A DNA stretch of 64,000 nt from assembly GCA_003313425.1 (NCBI GenBank), contig NHZP01000046.1, positions 248,001-312,000 on the forward strand, written 5' to 3'. Position numbers and translations under genes: made by a program. Of the stretch, positions 42,198 through 52,067 are shown piece by piece; positions within the stretch are counted from its first letter, which is position 1; every line of letters begins with the position of its first letter. This DNA is from Pseudopyrenochaeta lycopersici. Lineage: Eukaryota; Ascomycota; Dothideomycetes; Pleosporales; Pseudopyrenochaetaceae. Under the pieces are notes generated by a model. It made no database searches, was not told where the DNA came from, and was given only the letters and a program-made list of their open reading frames with translations.

Positions 42198-43148
42198 TCA
42201 TAAATCCTTCATGCTGATGTTGCCGCTGAATACACCAACAACAGCAGCGGAACCTCGTTCGGTCCTCACCTCTCCAATCCGCTGGTTGATCTTGTCCACC
42301 ACGCTCTCCGGCAGCCCTACCAGTGCCTTAGAATCCTCCGAGGTTATGACTTTGCCGATCTCTTGGCCGCTCCGTTGAGACCGTACTTGCGAGAACACTA
42401 CTCCACAAGAGACTTGATTGGCCTCAAGTAGGCGTGACTGCTCTTCAATCTCCTTGATGGCCAGAGTTCGCTGCGCGCCGCCATCTTCCTCCTCTTCCGG
42501 CTCTTCTTGGAGCTCTTGCTTGCGCCCCTGGGCTTCGTCATGCTGCTTCTTAATGAGGTCAAGATGCTCCTGGATCTTCGTCTCGAGTGTCTGCAGCCGC
42601 CTCTTCAATAGTTCACGATCAACCTCAGACGTCTTCTCGGATCGTATTTGGGTCATGCTATTGCAGAATTAGTGTGTGCTTTCACAGTGGCTAGAAAAGT
42701 CCCCTTACAGCTGAGTGCTCGTGACGGCAAACTGCACGGTGGCCTCGCACGATTGCAACTGCGTTCTGAACGTACGAATCTTTTCTTTGTTCCACACACC
42801 AACCGAGAGGCGATCCCTGAGCGAAAGCCTTGCAGTGCTGGAATGCTTCGTCCACTTCTTGAGATTCTTGCTGAACTCATCGCAAGCGTCACCGCACTTG
42901 TTAACCGCTTCCGCAACACCAGCTTTCTTCAGGTCCTCTTTAGCCGCAGTCGAAGTGGCTTCATCCGAGATGCTTAGCCGCTCAAGTGCAGCTAGCGGAC
43001 GCTCTATGTTGGCTAAACTGGAAGCAACATCTGTCACAATGTCTTTGGCTTCGGTCAGACTGTTAATGAGACTGTGGAGCTGCACAATGCTGGTTGTGGC
43101 GAACCCAGTGATCCCAATAGCCCCGGCTGTGATGCTGAAAGGGTCCAT
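42198..43148 (-). CDS. PigL_N/HeLo-like protein (putative NLR-partner effector) 1
   Basis: A protein of about 299 aa from exons 43148-42709 and 42657-42198 (51-nt intron, phase 2). The N-terminus MDPFSITAGAIGITGFATTS begins the fungal STAND N-terminal domain (PigL_N/Helo_like_N type), an alpha-helical, membrane-directed fold in related proteins. Then comes a coiled coil (LETKIQEHLDLIKKQHDEAQ) with an acidic EEPEEEEDGG segment. There is no nucleotide-binding or repeat domain. The last 28 residues (272-299) contain QRIGEV, four residues later G, and then VGVFSGNISMKDL. This aligns without gaps to residues 10-34 of the NLR encoded head-to-head at 43707. I infer a membrane effector triggered by its NLR through a shared amyloid-like motif. 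The family assignment is firm; the role is inferred. Confidence 0.8.
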
Positions 43149-43706
43149 GATATGTCTTTTGGTGCGGATCAGGATTGTCTCAGTTATTTTTTCGCAAAAG
43201 CAGATGGATGCAGAAAGGAGTCGCTGAGTTGCTTCAAGTTATTCGTTGTGAACGGACAACCTGAAGTCAAGCGCAACGTCTTCTAACGGAACTTGGCTCA
43301 CGCGGCTTATTGAGGAGCGTGGTTGCCTCCATGCGTTAAAGACTTCTCCAGCATGGCTCAGCTGCGGCTGAGAGCCCATAATTTGCGTGCAGAGTACGCC
43401 CTGGACGCCATGAGCTGCACGTGGCGGCCCGTGGCGCTGCGGGGTTGCGGGGGAGTGAAGCTGATAGGCTACGCGCCGCAAGGCAACGAGGTTGAGAACC
43501 CTGCCTCAGCCGCTCTTCACTGCTTGCAGCTGTACGACGGCTTGCACTGACATCGCCAGGTGCATGCTACCGCGATGCCCTACCTTTGCGCAACTCTCGC
43601 GACTCATCCCGCAAAAGTCTTCAGAACAGCGCCTCATGATACGTAGAGCCGCTTTTCCCGTAGCGTTACACGACGAAAATTTGGCGACGCGCGCAACCTA
43701 GGGCAA
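43149..43706. promoter_or_regulatory. Divergent intergenic region of effector/NLR pair 1
   Basis: The 558 bp between the start codons of two genes transcribed away from each other must hold both promoters. I see no clear TATA or other named element. The sequence is not obviously similar to the corresponding region of pair 2 (49502-50384). Co-regulation is plausible but inferred from layout only. Confidence 0.5.
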
Positions 43707-46585
43707 ATGTCCGAGGGCACATCACACAACCAACAACACATCGGCGAAGTATCCGGAAGCAATGGAGCGCAGGTTGCCGTGGGTATCTTTCACGGAAACG
43801 TACAGTTCGGTTGCGCAGGTGATCCTCAAAGTTCGTCTAATGCGTTCTTTCCCTCTCCACCACTGTTACCGGCCGCCGCTAACATGGGTACTCGACAGAA
43901 GCTTCGGAACAAGCGGCCAGCGCGTGTCGCAACGCCCTCTTCCTCACCGATCCCCACATCGACCGGGAAAGCCTGATCAGCGCGAAGGGAACGAGAGTCG
44001 CTGGTACCTGCGAGTGGATTACAAACAATGAGAGCTATCGCGCCTGGCTTAATGGCAGCACGCGCCTTCTGTGGATCTCGGGAGGGCCTGGCAAAGGCAA
44101 GACAATGCTGTCTGTCTTCCTGACGGAGGAGCTCGAGAAGAAGACTGCAGGCAGAGAAGACGCACAACTGTTGTACTACTTCTGCAGCCACCAGGACGAG
44201 AAGCGTAACACGGGCGTTGCCGTGCTTCGCGGACTGGTGCACCAGATTATCACCAAGCGTCTGCAGCTGGTCAAGCACGCGCTGCCGTACTTTGAGACGC
44301 CTGAGAGAACACAGCAGACGCTTTCGTCTTTGGAGACGCTGTGGCTCATCTTCAGCAAGCTGATCGTCGACCCCGGCTTCGGGACGACATTCTGCGTGCT
44401 TGACGGGCTTGACGAGTGCGAAGAGGGCGCGCTTAGGGCGCTCGTGCCGAGGATCGTCAGCCTGTTCGCTCCCCAAGCGACATCGCCCACTGCGAAAGCA
44501 TTCAGGCTAGCGATCGTTAGCCGAGACATACCTGGTCTGCAAGGATGTGCGAGAGTGAAGCTGGACCCTGACAACAACGATAAGGTGGCCGGCGACATTG
44601 AGCTGTTCATCGCGGCTCGAGTGGGCGAACTGTCGAGGATTGAGGGTTCCAACGACGATTTCCGGACGGCCGTGCAGGCGACTCTGCTGGCACGCGCTGA
44701 GGGGACGTTCTTATGGGTGGGCTTCGCGATGCACAAGCTGTTGCAGAAGCAGACGTGCAGTCAAGTGCTGGAGGCTCTCGACGCTCTTCCAAGCGGCCTT
44801 CCGGCGATATACAGCCGTATGCTGCTGCAGATTCCATCCGAGCGGAGACAGACGAGCTCCTCGATCTTGCGTTGGGTGACTATGGCTCTGCGCCCTCTGC
44901 AGCTGCAAGAGCTGGCGGCTGCGGTCGGCGTCCAGTCCTCGTCTCCACTCATCACCGTAGAGCAAGCGATCCGCGACGAGATTGCTCTGTGTGGACCTTT
45001 TTTGAAGGTACAGGAGCAAGAAGTCAGCCTCGTCCACCAGTCAGCGCGGGATTACCTGCTACGCAAAAAGCCGGACAATAGTGCGGTTCCAGAGGAGTTT
45101 CGGATCAAGCCCGGAAAAGCACACCTAGAGCTGGCGCGGGCGTGTTTTGATTGTGTTGCACAGAGCGGCCTGCAACATGGACCTCTAATGCTAGACAAGT
45201 GGTCATGCTCTCAAGACTCTCCGCTGTTGCGGTATGCAGCGCTTCACTGGCCTGAGCATGCAAAGAGCTGTTCGTCACTTGCCGCTGAGCTCTTTGATCC
45301 GTCTATGCCCTTTTTTCAAGAGGAATCTGCCCTGCGAAAATATTGGTGGGCAGCTTACAGCGAAGCGAAGAGTCTATATGGACCTATGCCTCCACCATTA
45401 CTACATATGGCGTGCTTCTTAGGAATTGTTCCATGGGTAGAAATAGTACTGATAAAGTATAGCTGGAGACCTTGGCTCTACAAGCATGTGGACAAGAAGG
45501 ACAATGACGGGCAGACGGCGCTGCACTTTGCAGCCCGGGGAGGGAATGAGGCAGTGGTGCGGCTACTGCTCAACAGAGGAGCGGACGTCAATGCGAAGGA
45601 CATTTATGGGAGGACTGCGCTGCACTTGGCAGCTGAGAGTGGGGACGAGGCAGTGGTGCGGCTGCTGATCAACAGAGGAGCGGATGTCAAGGCGAAGAAC
45701 AACAACGGGGAAACTGCGCTGCACCGGGCAGCTGAGAGAGCGAACGGGGCGGTGGTGCGGCTGCTGGTCGACAGTGGAGCGGACGTCAAGGCGAAGGACA
45801 ACGATGGGGAGACGGTGCTGCACTTGGCAGCTTGGGGAGGGAACGATGTAGTGGTGCGGCTGCTGGTCGACACAGGAGCGGACGTCAAGGCGAAGGACAA
45901 TGATGGGAAGACGGCGCTGCACTTGGCAGCTGAGAGTGGGGACGAGGCAGTGGTGCGGCTGCTGATCAGCAGAGGAGTGGACGTCAAGGCGAAGAGCAAC
46001 GATAGGAAGACGGCGCTGCACTTGGCAGCTGAGAGTGGGGACGAGGCAGTGGTGCGGCTGCTGATCAGCAGAGGAGCGGACGTCAAGGCGAATGACATTT
46101 ATGGGAGGACTGCGCTGCACTTGGCAGCTGAGAGTGGGGACGAGGCAGTGGTGCGGCTGCTGATCAACAGAGGAGCGGATGTCAAGGCGAAGAACAACAA
46201 CGGGGAAACTGCGCTGCACCGGGCAGCTGAGAGAGCGAACGGGGCGGTGGTGCGGCTGCTGGTCGACAGTGGAGCGGACGTCAAGGCGAAGAACAACAGC
46301 GGGGAGACGGTGCTGCACTCGGCAACTTCAGCTTGGAGCGCGAACGAGGCAGTGGTGCGGCTGCTGGTCGATAGAGGAGCTGACCTCAAGGCGAAGGATG
46401 ACGATGGAGAGACGGTGCTGCACTCAGCAGCTTGGAGAGGAAACGAGGCGGTGGTGCGGCTGCTGGTCGACAGAGGAGCTGACGTCAAGGCGAAGAACAA
46501 CAAGGGGAAGACGGCGCTGCACTCGGTAGATCACATGGGAAATAAGCCGCTTGTTCAATTGCTTGAAGCCGCTCTTGCGTCTTAA
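43707..46585 (+). CDS. NACHT-ankyrin NLR 1 with N-terminal signalling motif
   Basis: A receptor of about 932 aa. Exon 1 (43707-43818) encodes only 37 residues. An 80-nt phase-1 intron with a GCTAAC branch site precedes exon 2 (43899-46585). Residues 10-34 start QHIGEV and end VGIFHGNVQF, and match the C-terminus of the divergent partner gene. The NACHT domain shows Walker A SGGPGKGKT, Walker B FCVLDGLDECEEG, a sensor-like region (RLAIVSRDIPGLQGC), EGTFLWVGFAMHKL and LVHQSARDYLL. The C-terminal half is about ten 33-aa ankyrin repeats plus a partial one. An exact 198-bp duplication within the array (45599-45796 and 46094-46291) shows ongoing repeat turnover. It is expected to oligomerise on ligand sensing and template the partner; this is inferred. 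Confidence 0.9.
45599..46291 (+). repeat. Duplicated two-repeat block in the ankyrin array
   Basis: 45599-45796 and 46094-46291 are identical by eye over 198 bp (two 33-codon repeats) and are offset by 495 bp, which is five repeats. This points to unequal crossing-over or gene conversion inside the array. Confidence 0.9.
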
Positions 46586-47129
46586 TATAGCATCTACTAA
46601 AAGTATTGTATGAGATTATCTAAGTAATCTTCAACACTATCGATTCCGTTCACCGTAGGGAGGCAAACATGCGTACTGCATCACGATGCGAGTGTCTGTG
46701 CTGCGACAGTATGTGCACATGTACCATCCGGCAAGACGAGACTAAGTTTTACAGAGCTTTTGCTCGTCGGCATTGTAAGTAGTAGTCTCACATGTTCTGC
46801 TCTTCTTTAGGATAAGGCTACGCTTAGCGCGACAAGGACCCCTGCAAGATGAGTAGTTTCTGTTGTGCACATACCGGAAGCCGATTGTGCAAGCGAGTGA
46901 CTCGCTTGCACAATCGGCTTCCGGTTTTCTGCATTGCGCAAAAGATTCATCTTACAGGGGCCCTGTCGCCCAAGCGCTGGCCTTGCCAAATCAAGCACAG
47001 TGCATGTACAACTACAATCCGCAGTGCTGAAGAGCAAAAGCTCCCTAATTTCAGTCTCCTTGTTACAAGAAATAGTCACTACTTTAAGGCTTCCGTTAGA
47101 GACATCCGTTGGACAAACATCAACTCAGG
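46586..47129. other. Convergent intergenic region
   Basis: The 3' ends of NLR 1 and NLR 2 face each other across 544 bp. The only structure seen is the foldback element at 46812-46986. No gene is recognised. Confidence 0.6.
46812..46986. mobile_element. Foldback (MITE-like) element with perfect 26-bp hairpin core
   Basis: Perfect 26-bp arms (46873-46898 and 46900-46925, ACCGGAAGCCGATTGTGC...) flank one base. The palindrome continues imperfectly outward to about 46812 and 46986, sharing AAGGC, GCGACA, CCCCTG and AAGATGA blocks. One arm of the same sequence lies at 58001-58080. It was found between two convergent NLR genes, so it could also act as a hairpin in their 3' transcripts. Without transposase it is a MITE-type or foldback element. 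Confidence 0.75.
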
Positions 47130-49501
47130 TTAAGAGGTGGATACTGCTTTGAGAAGCCGCACCACCGCCTCGTGCCCTTGCTGAGCTGCCCAATGTAGCG
47201 CTGTCTTCCCAAATTTGTCCTTCGCCTTAACGTCCGCTCCGCAGTCAATTAAGGCTCGCCCCACCGCCTCGTGCCCCAAAAAAGCTGCCCAGTGTAGCGC
47301 CGTCTGCTCGAGATAGTTCTTCGCCTTGACGTCCGCTCCGTTGTCCAATAGCAGCCGCATCGCCGTCTCGTTCCCTGCATTAGCTGCGAAGTGCAGCGCC
47401 GCCTCGTCACAGTTGTTCTTCGCCTTGACGTCCGCTCCGCAGTCAATTAAGGCTCGCACCACCGCCTCGTGCCCCAAAAAAGCTGCCCAATGCAGCGCCG
47501 TCCCCCCATCATTGTTCTTCGCTTTGATGTCCGCTCCGTTGCCCACTAGCAGCCGCACCACCGCCTCGTGCCCCGAAAAAGCTGCACAATGCAGCGCCGT
47601 CCGCCCATCATTGTCCTTCGCCTTGATGTCCGCTCCGCTGCCCACTAGCAGCCGTACCACCGCCTCGTGCCCTTGCTGAGCTGCCATCTGCAGCCCCGTC
47701 TGCCCATTCTCGTCCTTCTTCTCCACACGTTTATGGAACTTAAATATCCAAGTCCTCTTGATAAGTATCGCTTTAACCCATGGAACGATCCCTGAATGAC
47801 AAGCCATATGCAATAATGGTACAGACGGAGATTTGTACTGCCATGATTTGGCGTTCATGTAGGTTCTCCACCAATTGTTCCGTAGATCAGAATCTTTTTG
47901 GAAGAAGGGCTGTGAGGGCCGAAAGAGCTCAGCTGCGAGTGTTGAACAGCACCTTGCGTGCTCAGGCCAGTGAAGCACTGCATACTTGAATAGCGGAGAC
48001 TCTTGTGAGCATAACTCACTATTCAAGTCTAGCGGCGCATGTCGCAAGCCGCTCTGCGCAATGCAACCCAAACAAGTCCGTGCTAGTTCTAAGTGTTCTC
48101 TCTCCGGTTCGATCCGAAACTCTTCTAAGACTGCGTTGCTGTCGCGCTCTTTTCGCAGTAAATACTCCCGAGCTGACTGATGTACAAGATCAACTTCTCG
48201 CTCCTCCATCTTAAGGAAAGGCCCACACATAGCAATCTTGTCGCGAATCGCTCGCTCCGTGGTAATCAGAGGAGAAGAGGATTGAATGCATATGGCAGCT
48301 GCCAGCTCTTGCAGCAGTAGGGGGCGGAAGGCCATGGTAACCCAGCGCAAGATCTTGAAGCTAGTTCGTCTATGCTCGCTTGGGATCTGAAGCAACATGC
48401 GGCGGTATATCGCAGGAAGGCCACTTGGAAAGCTTCCAAGAGCCTCTAGAACTTGACTGCATGTCTTCTTCTGCAATAGCTCGTGCATCGCGAAGCCCAC
48501 CCACAGAAACGTCCCCTCCGCACGTGCCAATAGAGCTGTCTGCACAGATGCTCGAAAGTCATCGTTGAACCCCTCGATCTTCGACAGCTCTCCCACTCGG
48601 GTGGAGATGAACCGCTCAATGTCGCCGGCCACCTTATCGTTGCTGTCAGGGTCCAGCTTCACTCTCGCGCATCCCTGCAGACCAGGTATGTCTCGGCTAA
48701 CGATAGCTAGCGTGAACGTTGTTGTTGGTGGCGACGAAGCTTGGGGAGTAAGCAGGCGAACAATCTTCGGCACTAGTACTCTCAGCGTACTTTCATCACA
48801 TTCGTCAAGCCCATCAAGCACACAGAAGGTCGTCCCGAGGCCAGGGTCTACGACCAGCTTGCTGAAGATGAGCCACAGCGTCTCCAGAGACAAAAGTGTC
48901 TGCTGTGTTCTCTCCGGCGTTTCGAAGTACGGCAGCGCGTGCTGGACCAGCTGCGGACGCTTGGTGATAATCTGGTGCACCAGTCCGCGAAGCACAGCAA
49001 CGCCCGTGTTGCGCTTCTCGTCCTGGTAGCTGCAGAAGTAGTACACCAGTTGTGCGTCTTCTCTGCCTGCAGTCTTCCTCTCCAGCTCTTCAGTGAGGAA
49101 GACGGACATCATCGTCTTCCCCTTGCCAGGGCCTCCCGAGATCCACAGAAAGCGCGTGTCGCCATTCACCCAGGCGCAGTAGCGCTCATTTTGTGTGATC
49201 CACTCGCAAGTGCCCGCGACCCTTGTCTCTTTTTTGCTTATAAGGCTCTCGCGGTCGACGTGGGGATAGGTGAGGAACAGGGCGTTGCAACACGCCCGGA
49301 CTCTTTCTTCAAAGGTTTCTATTGAACGCCCTTGTCAGCAGCCGTCAACAGAGACGGAGAGGGAAAGAGGTCGTCAGACGAACTTTGGGGATCCTCAGCG
49401 CCGAGCTGGCAGTTGCTGAAGCTGCCTACATAGGAGTGGGAGCGATTTCGCGTGGCTACTCGACCGATGTGCTGTGGGCGGGGCAATGGGTCGCCTAACA
49501 T
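47130..49501 (-). CDS. NACHT-ankyrin NLR 2 with N-terminal signalling motif
   Basis: A paralogue of NLR 1 on the opposite strand. The first exon starts at 49501 and encodes QHIGRV (residues 10-15) and YVGSFSNCQLG, at the same positions as the motif in NLR 1. The intron donor equivalent to that of NLR 1 has lost its GT; a phase-1 GT at AAAGTTCGTC could replace it, joining to ETFEERVRACCNALF, so expression is uncertain. The NACHT domain is intact: SGGPGKGKTMM, FCVLDGLDECDEST, AIVSRDIPGLQGC, LVHQSAREYLL. About six ankyrin repeats follow, two of them almost the same (HWAAFLGHEAV, RALIDCGADVKAK). It forms a head-to-head pair with the effector-like gene at 50385. Confidence 0.8.
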
Positions 49502-50384
49502 GTGGGGTGCGCTTGCCGCTGGATTGTCGTGTTGGGATAGTCAGATGGTGGATCTACAGTATTCGTCTATCAGAACTGTCTTTCTGGCTATTGCGCCCGC
49601 AAGATGAGCTTCAGTCGTGCTAGAATACAGCGGCGTGAGTCGCGAGAGGATGCGCAGCAGCAGAAGCGGTTAGGGCAGCCTTGTCGTCGCGATGCGTGCG
49701 GCTGAGTGGTGATCAAGGCTGCCATGAGCTGTCTTGCTGGTTGTCGCGCCCGCAGGGTGAGGCCTGAGGTGTGCAGTCGACAGAGAAGCAATGCTGTGGT
49801 TATTGCTCAAACTCCTGGGGGTTGACGTTCAGCTGGATCTTGCGCCACGCTGATTGCGGGGTGGAATCATCAAGCTTGTTGCCTTGCTGCGCACAACTTG
49901 CAGTATCAGCTGCCCTTCTCTGCACAGCGTCATGACCCGGTATGCGGCAACTCCTGATGTCGTGAGCACCAAGCTTCTGTGCGCACCAAACCCCAAGACT
50001 CACGCCACCTTTGGTCCCAATGAACGCAGCATGTATTAGAGGGGTACGGCGTTAAAGCGCTATAGAGAACAGGATCCGTGGATACGCTGTAGGTCTAGAG
50101 CAAGCTTGTCGCCTCAAAGCAGCGTTTGGTTGCCTTTTCTACCCCGCACATACAGATCGAGCGCTCAGCTAGAGCTGAACGCACCACGAAGCCAAACTCA
50201 GCTCGAACCTTGGCATTTGCAGGCAAACACCCCACCCCTACTTGTCCAGTCTTGCCGGCCCGCATTAAGAGAGCGCTGTCCGCATCTTCCAGGTCGCATC
50301 CCACAGTGTGTTTAGTTTCTGCCTGCCTCCACGGGAAAGAAGACATACACGTTTCTTGAGTCTCAAGTCCAAAGTCTTAAACTC
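49502..50384. promoter_or_regulatory. Divergent intergenic region of effector/NLR pair 2
   Basis: 883 bp between the diverging start codons of NLR 2 and effector 2. It must contain both promoters. A few short frames (for example 49588-49791 and 50106-50315) have no recognisable product. No named regulatory motif is evident. Confidence 0.5.
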
Positions 50385-51352
50385 ATGGATCCCTTCAGTA
50401 TCACAGTCGGTGCTCTTGGCATCACCGAGTTTGCCGCATCCAGCATCGTTCAGCTTCGTAATACCATCAATGGCATTGCCGAAGCCAAAGACGTGGTGCA
50501 AGATATTGCTTCAAACTTGGAGGACATAGAGCGTCCGCTGGCCGCGCTTGAACAACTCAGCATTTCGGATAAAGCGACTTCAATTGCGGCAAAAGAAGAC
50601 CTGAAGAAGGCTGGTGTTGCGGAAGCCGTCAACAAATGTGGCGATGCTTGTGCCGACTTTACCAAGAACCTCCAGAAGTGGACGAAGCATTCTAGCACTA
50701 CGAAGCTTTCCCTCAGAGATCGTTTCTCAGTTGGTGTATGGTATAAAGAAAAGATCCGTACATTTAAGACACAGGTTCAATCCTGCGAGGCCACCGTACA
50801 GTTTGCTGTGACAAGCACCCAGCTGTAAGTGAGCCTTCATATGTCATGCCGGCCAACACATGCTAACTCACCAAAAGGATGATCCAGCTACGGTCCGAAA
50901 AGACGTCTGAGGCCGATCGCGAGAACTTGAAGCAGCAATTACAGATCCTTGAGACGAAGATTCAGGAGCATCTCGATCTCACCAAGAAGCAGCAAGACGA
51001 AATTCAAAAGCGCAAACAGGAGCTTCAGGTAGAGCCAGAGGAGGAAGAAGATGACGGTGCTCAGCGAACCCTAGCCATCAAGGAGGTCGAAGAGCAATCT
51101 CGCCTACTAGAGGCCGACCAAGTCTCCTGTGGAGTTGTGTTCACCCAAGTACGCTCTAAACGAACGGGCCAAGAGATTGGCAACGTCCTAACCTCCCATA
51201 ACTCTAGGGCTTTGGTAGGGTTGCCGGAGAGCGTTGTCGGAAAAATCAACCAGCGGATTGGGGAGGTGATAACACAGAACAATTCCACCGCGGTCGTAGG
51301 GGTTTTCGACAGCAGGGTCAGCATGAAAGATCTCTTGCAGAAGGTATCTTAG
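50385..51352 (+). CDS. PigL_N/HeLo-like protein (putative NLR-partner effector) 2
   Basis: A paralogue of the gene at 42198, about 304 aa, with exons 50385-50824 and 50878-51352. The first exon has the same length (440 nt) and the intron the same phase. The N-terminal domain starts MDPFSITVGALGITEFAASS; the coiled coil (LETKIQEHLDLTKKQQDEIQ) and acidic EPEEEEDDG segment are kept. The C-terminal motif (272 on) reads QRIGEV, then AVVGVFDSRVSMKDL, followed by five extra residues (LQKVS). The glycine-asparagine pair seen in effector 1 and NLR 1 is SR here. It is divergent from NLR 2. The inferred role is as for effector 1. Confidence 0.8.
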
Positions 51353-52067
51353 CCATTTGGGGTCGTCAGTGCAGCATTGGTGTCGGCCATGTTGTCGCAT
51401 ACTGCTTGGTTCTGGACAGCGTTACGCGTTACGTTTGTACTTCCTTGCCCATCAACGGCGTTGGAAAGTCCAAGAGCAGTTCGAGAGCATCTGCATGTAT
51501 CATTACAGCAACAAGGTACACAATAGAGGTCAAGATTCTACTTGAACAGATCGACAGCTTTCGAGATGGGAACGGCTGGAGGCGAGTCGCACTATCGAGC
51601 ACGGCCTGTCGATCTGAGGTAGGCTGGCGTGTATATCAGCTGCGTAGCCGTTGCAATGCATCAGCCCATGTCGTTACGTGCATTAGCTCAACAAGTTTAT
51701 TCAGACATCACCAGAAGGTAGAAGCAAGTCGAGGCGATCCAGCCACGATGCAGCAATTTGATCGGCCCACGGGCTGCACTCACGACTACGACCCGAACGG
51801 GCGTGGGCTGCGCCACGCGTGTCTCACCCCCACAGACAACGACAGCAGACGCTGTGCGCGAGCTGGCTACAGCCAACCACCAGCCATGTCCATTCGCCAG
51901 ATCTCCTCGCCAGCTCAGCCGCGAGCGCTTGGGGCTGAAAGACTTCCACAGCCTTGCTGCCATAAAACGGCATGGTAGCCACCCTCAGAACAACAACTCT
52001 GCCGTCTCGTGGCGCAGAACGCTGAACCGTCGCATGCGATCCTCATTCTGCGTTTCGCCGCTACACT
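51353..52067. other. No recognisable gene
   Basis: A plus-strand frame at 51406-51978 (190 aa) overlaps this interval but lacks any motif I recognise. It is probably the 3' flank of effector 2 and the upstream region of the patatin gene. Confidence 0.4.

Noticed and set aside
45563..46503. Long minus-strand open frames opposite the ankyrin arrays (also at 47249-47679 and 55731-56325)
   Set aside because: They are shadows of the repetitive ankyrin codons in other frames, with repetitive low-complexity products and no start or splice context.
42198..51352. Pair-specific co-variation of the effector and NLR motifs
   Set aside because: By-eye identity within pairs (11 and 10 of 25) is not clearly above cross-pair values (9 and 10 of 25), so specificity is not supported by sequence alone.
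51406..51978. 190-aa plus-strand ORF between effector 2 and the patatin gene
   Set aside because: It has no recognisable domain, overlaps a minus-strand ORF of similar quality, and composition suggests non-coding flank.
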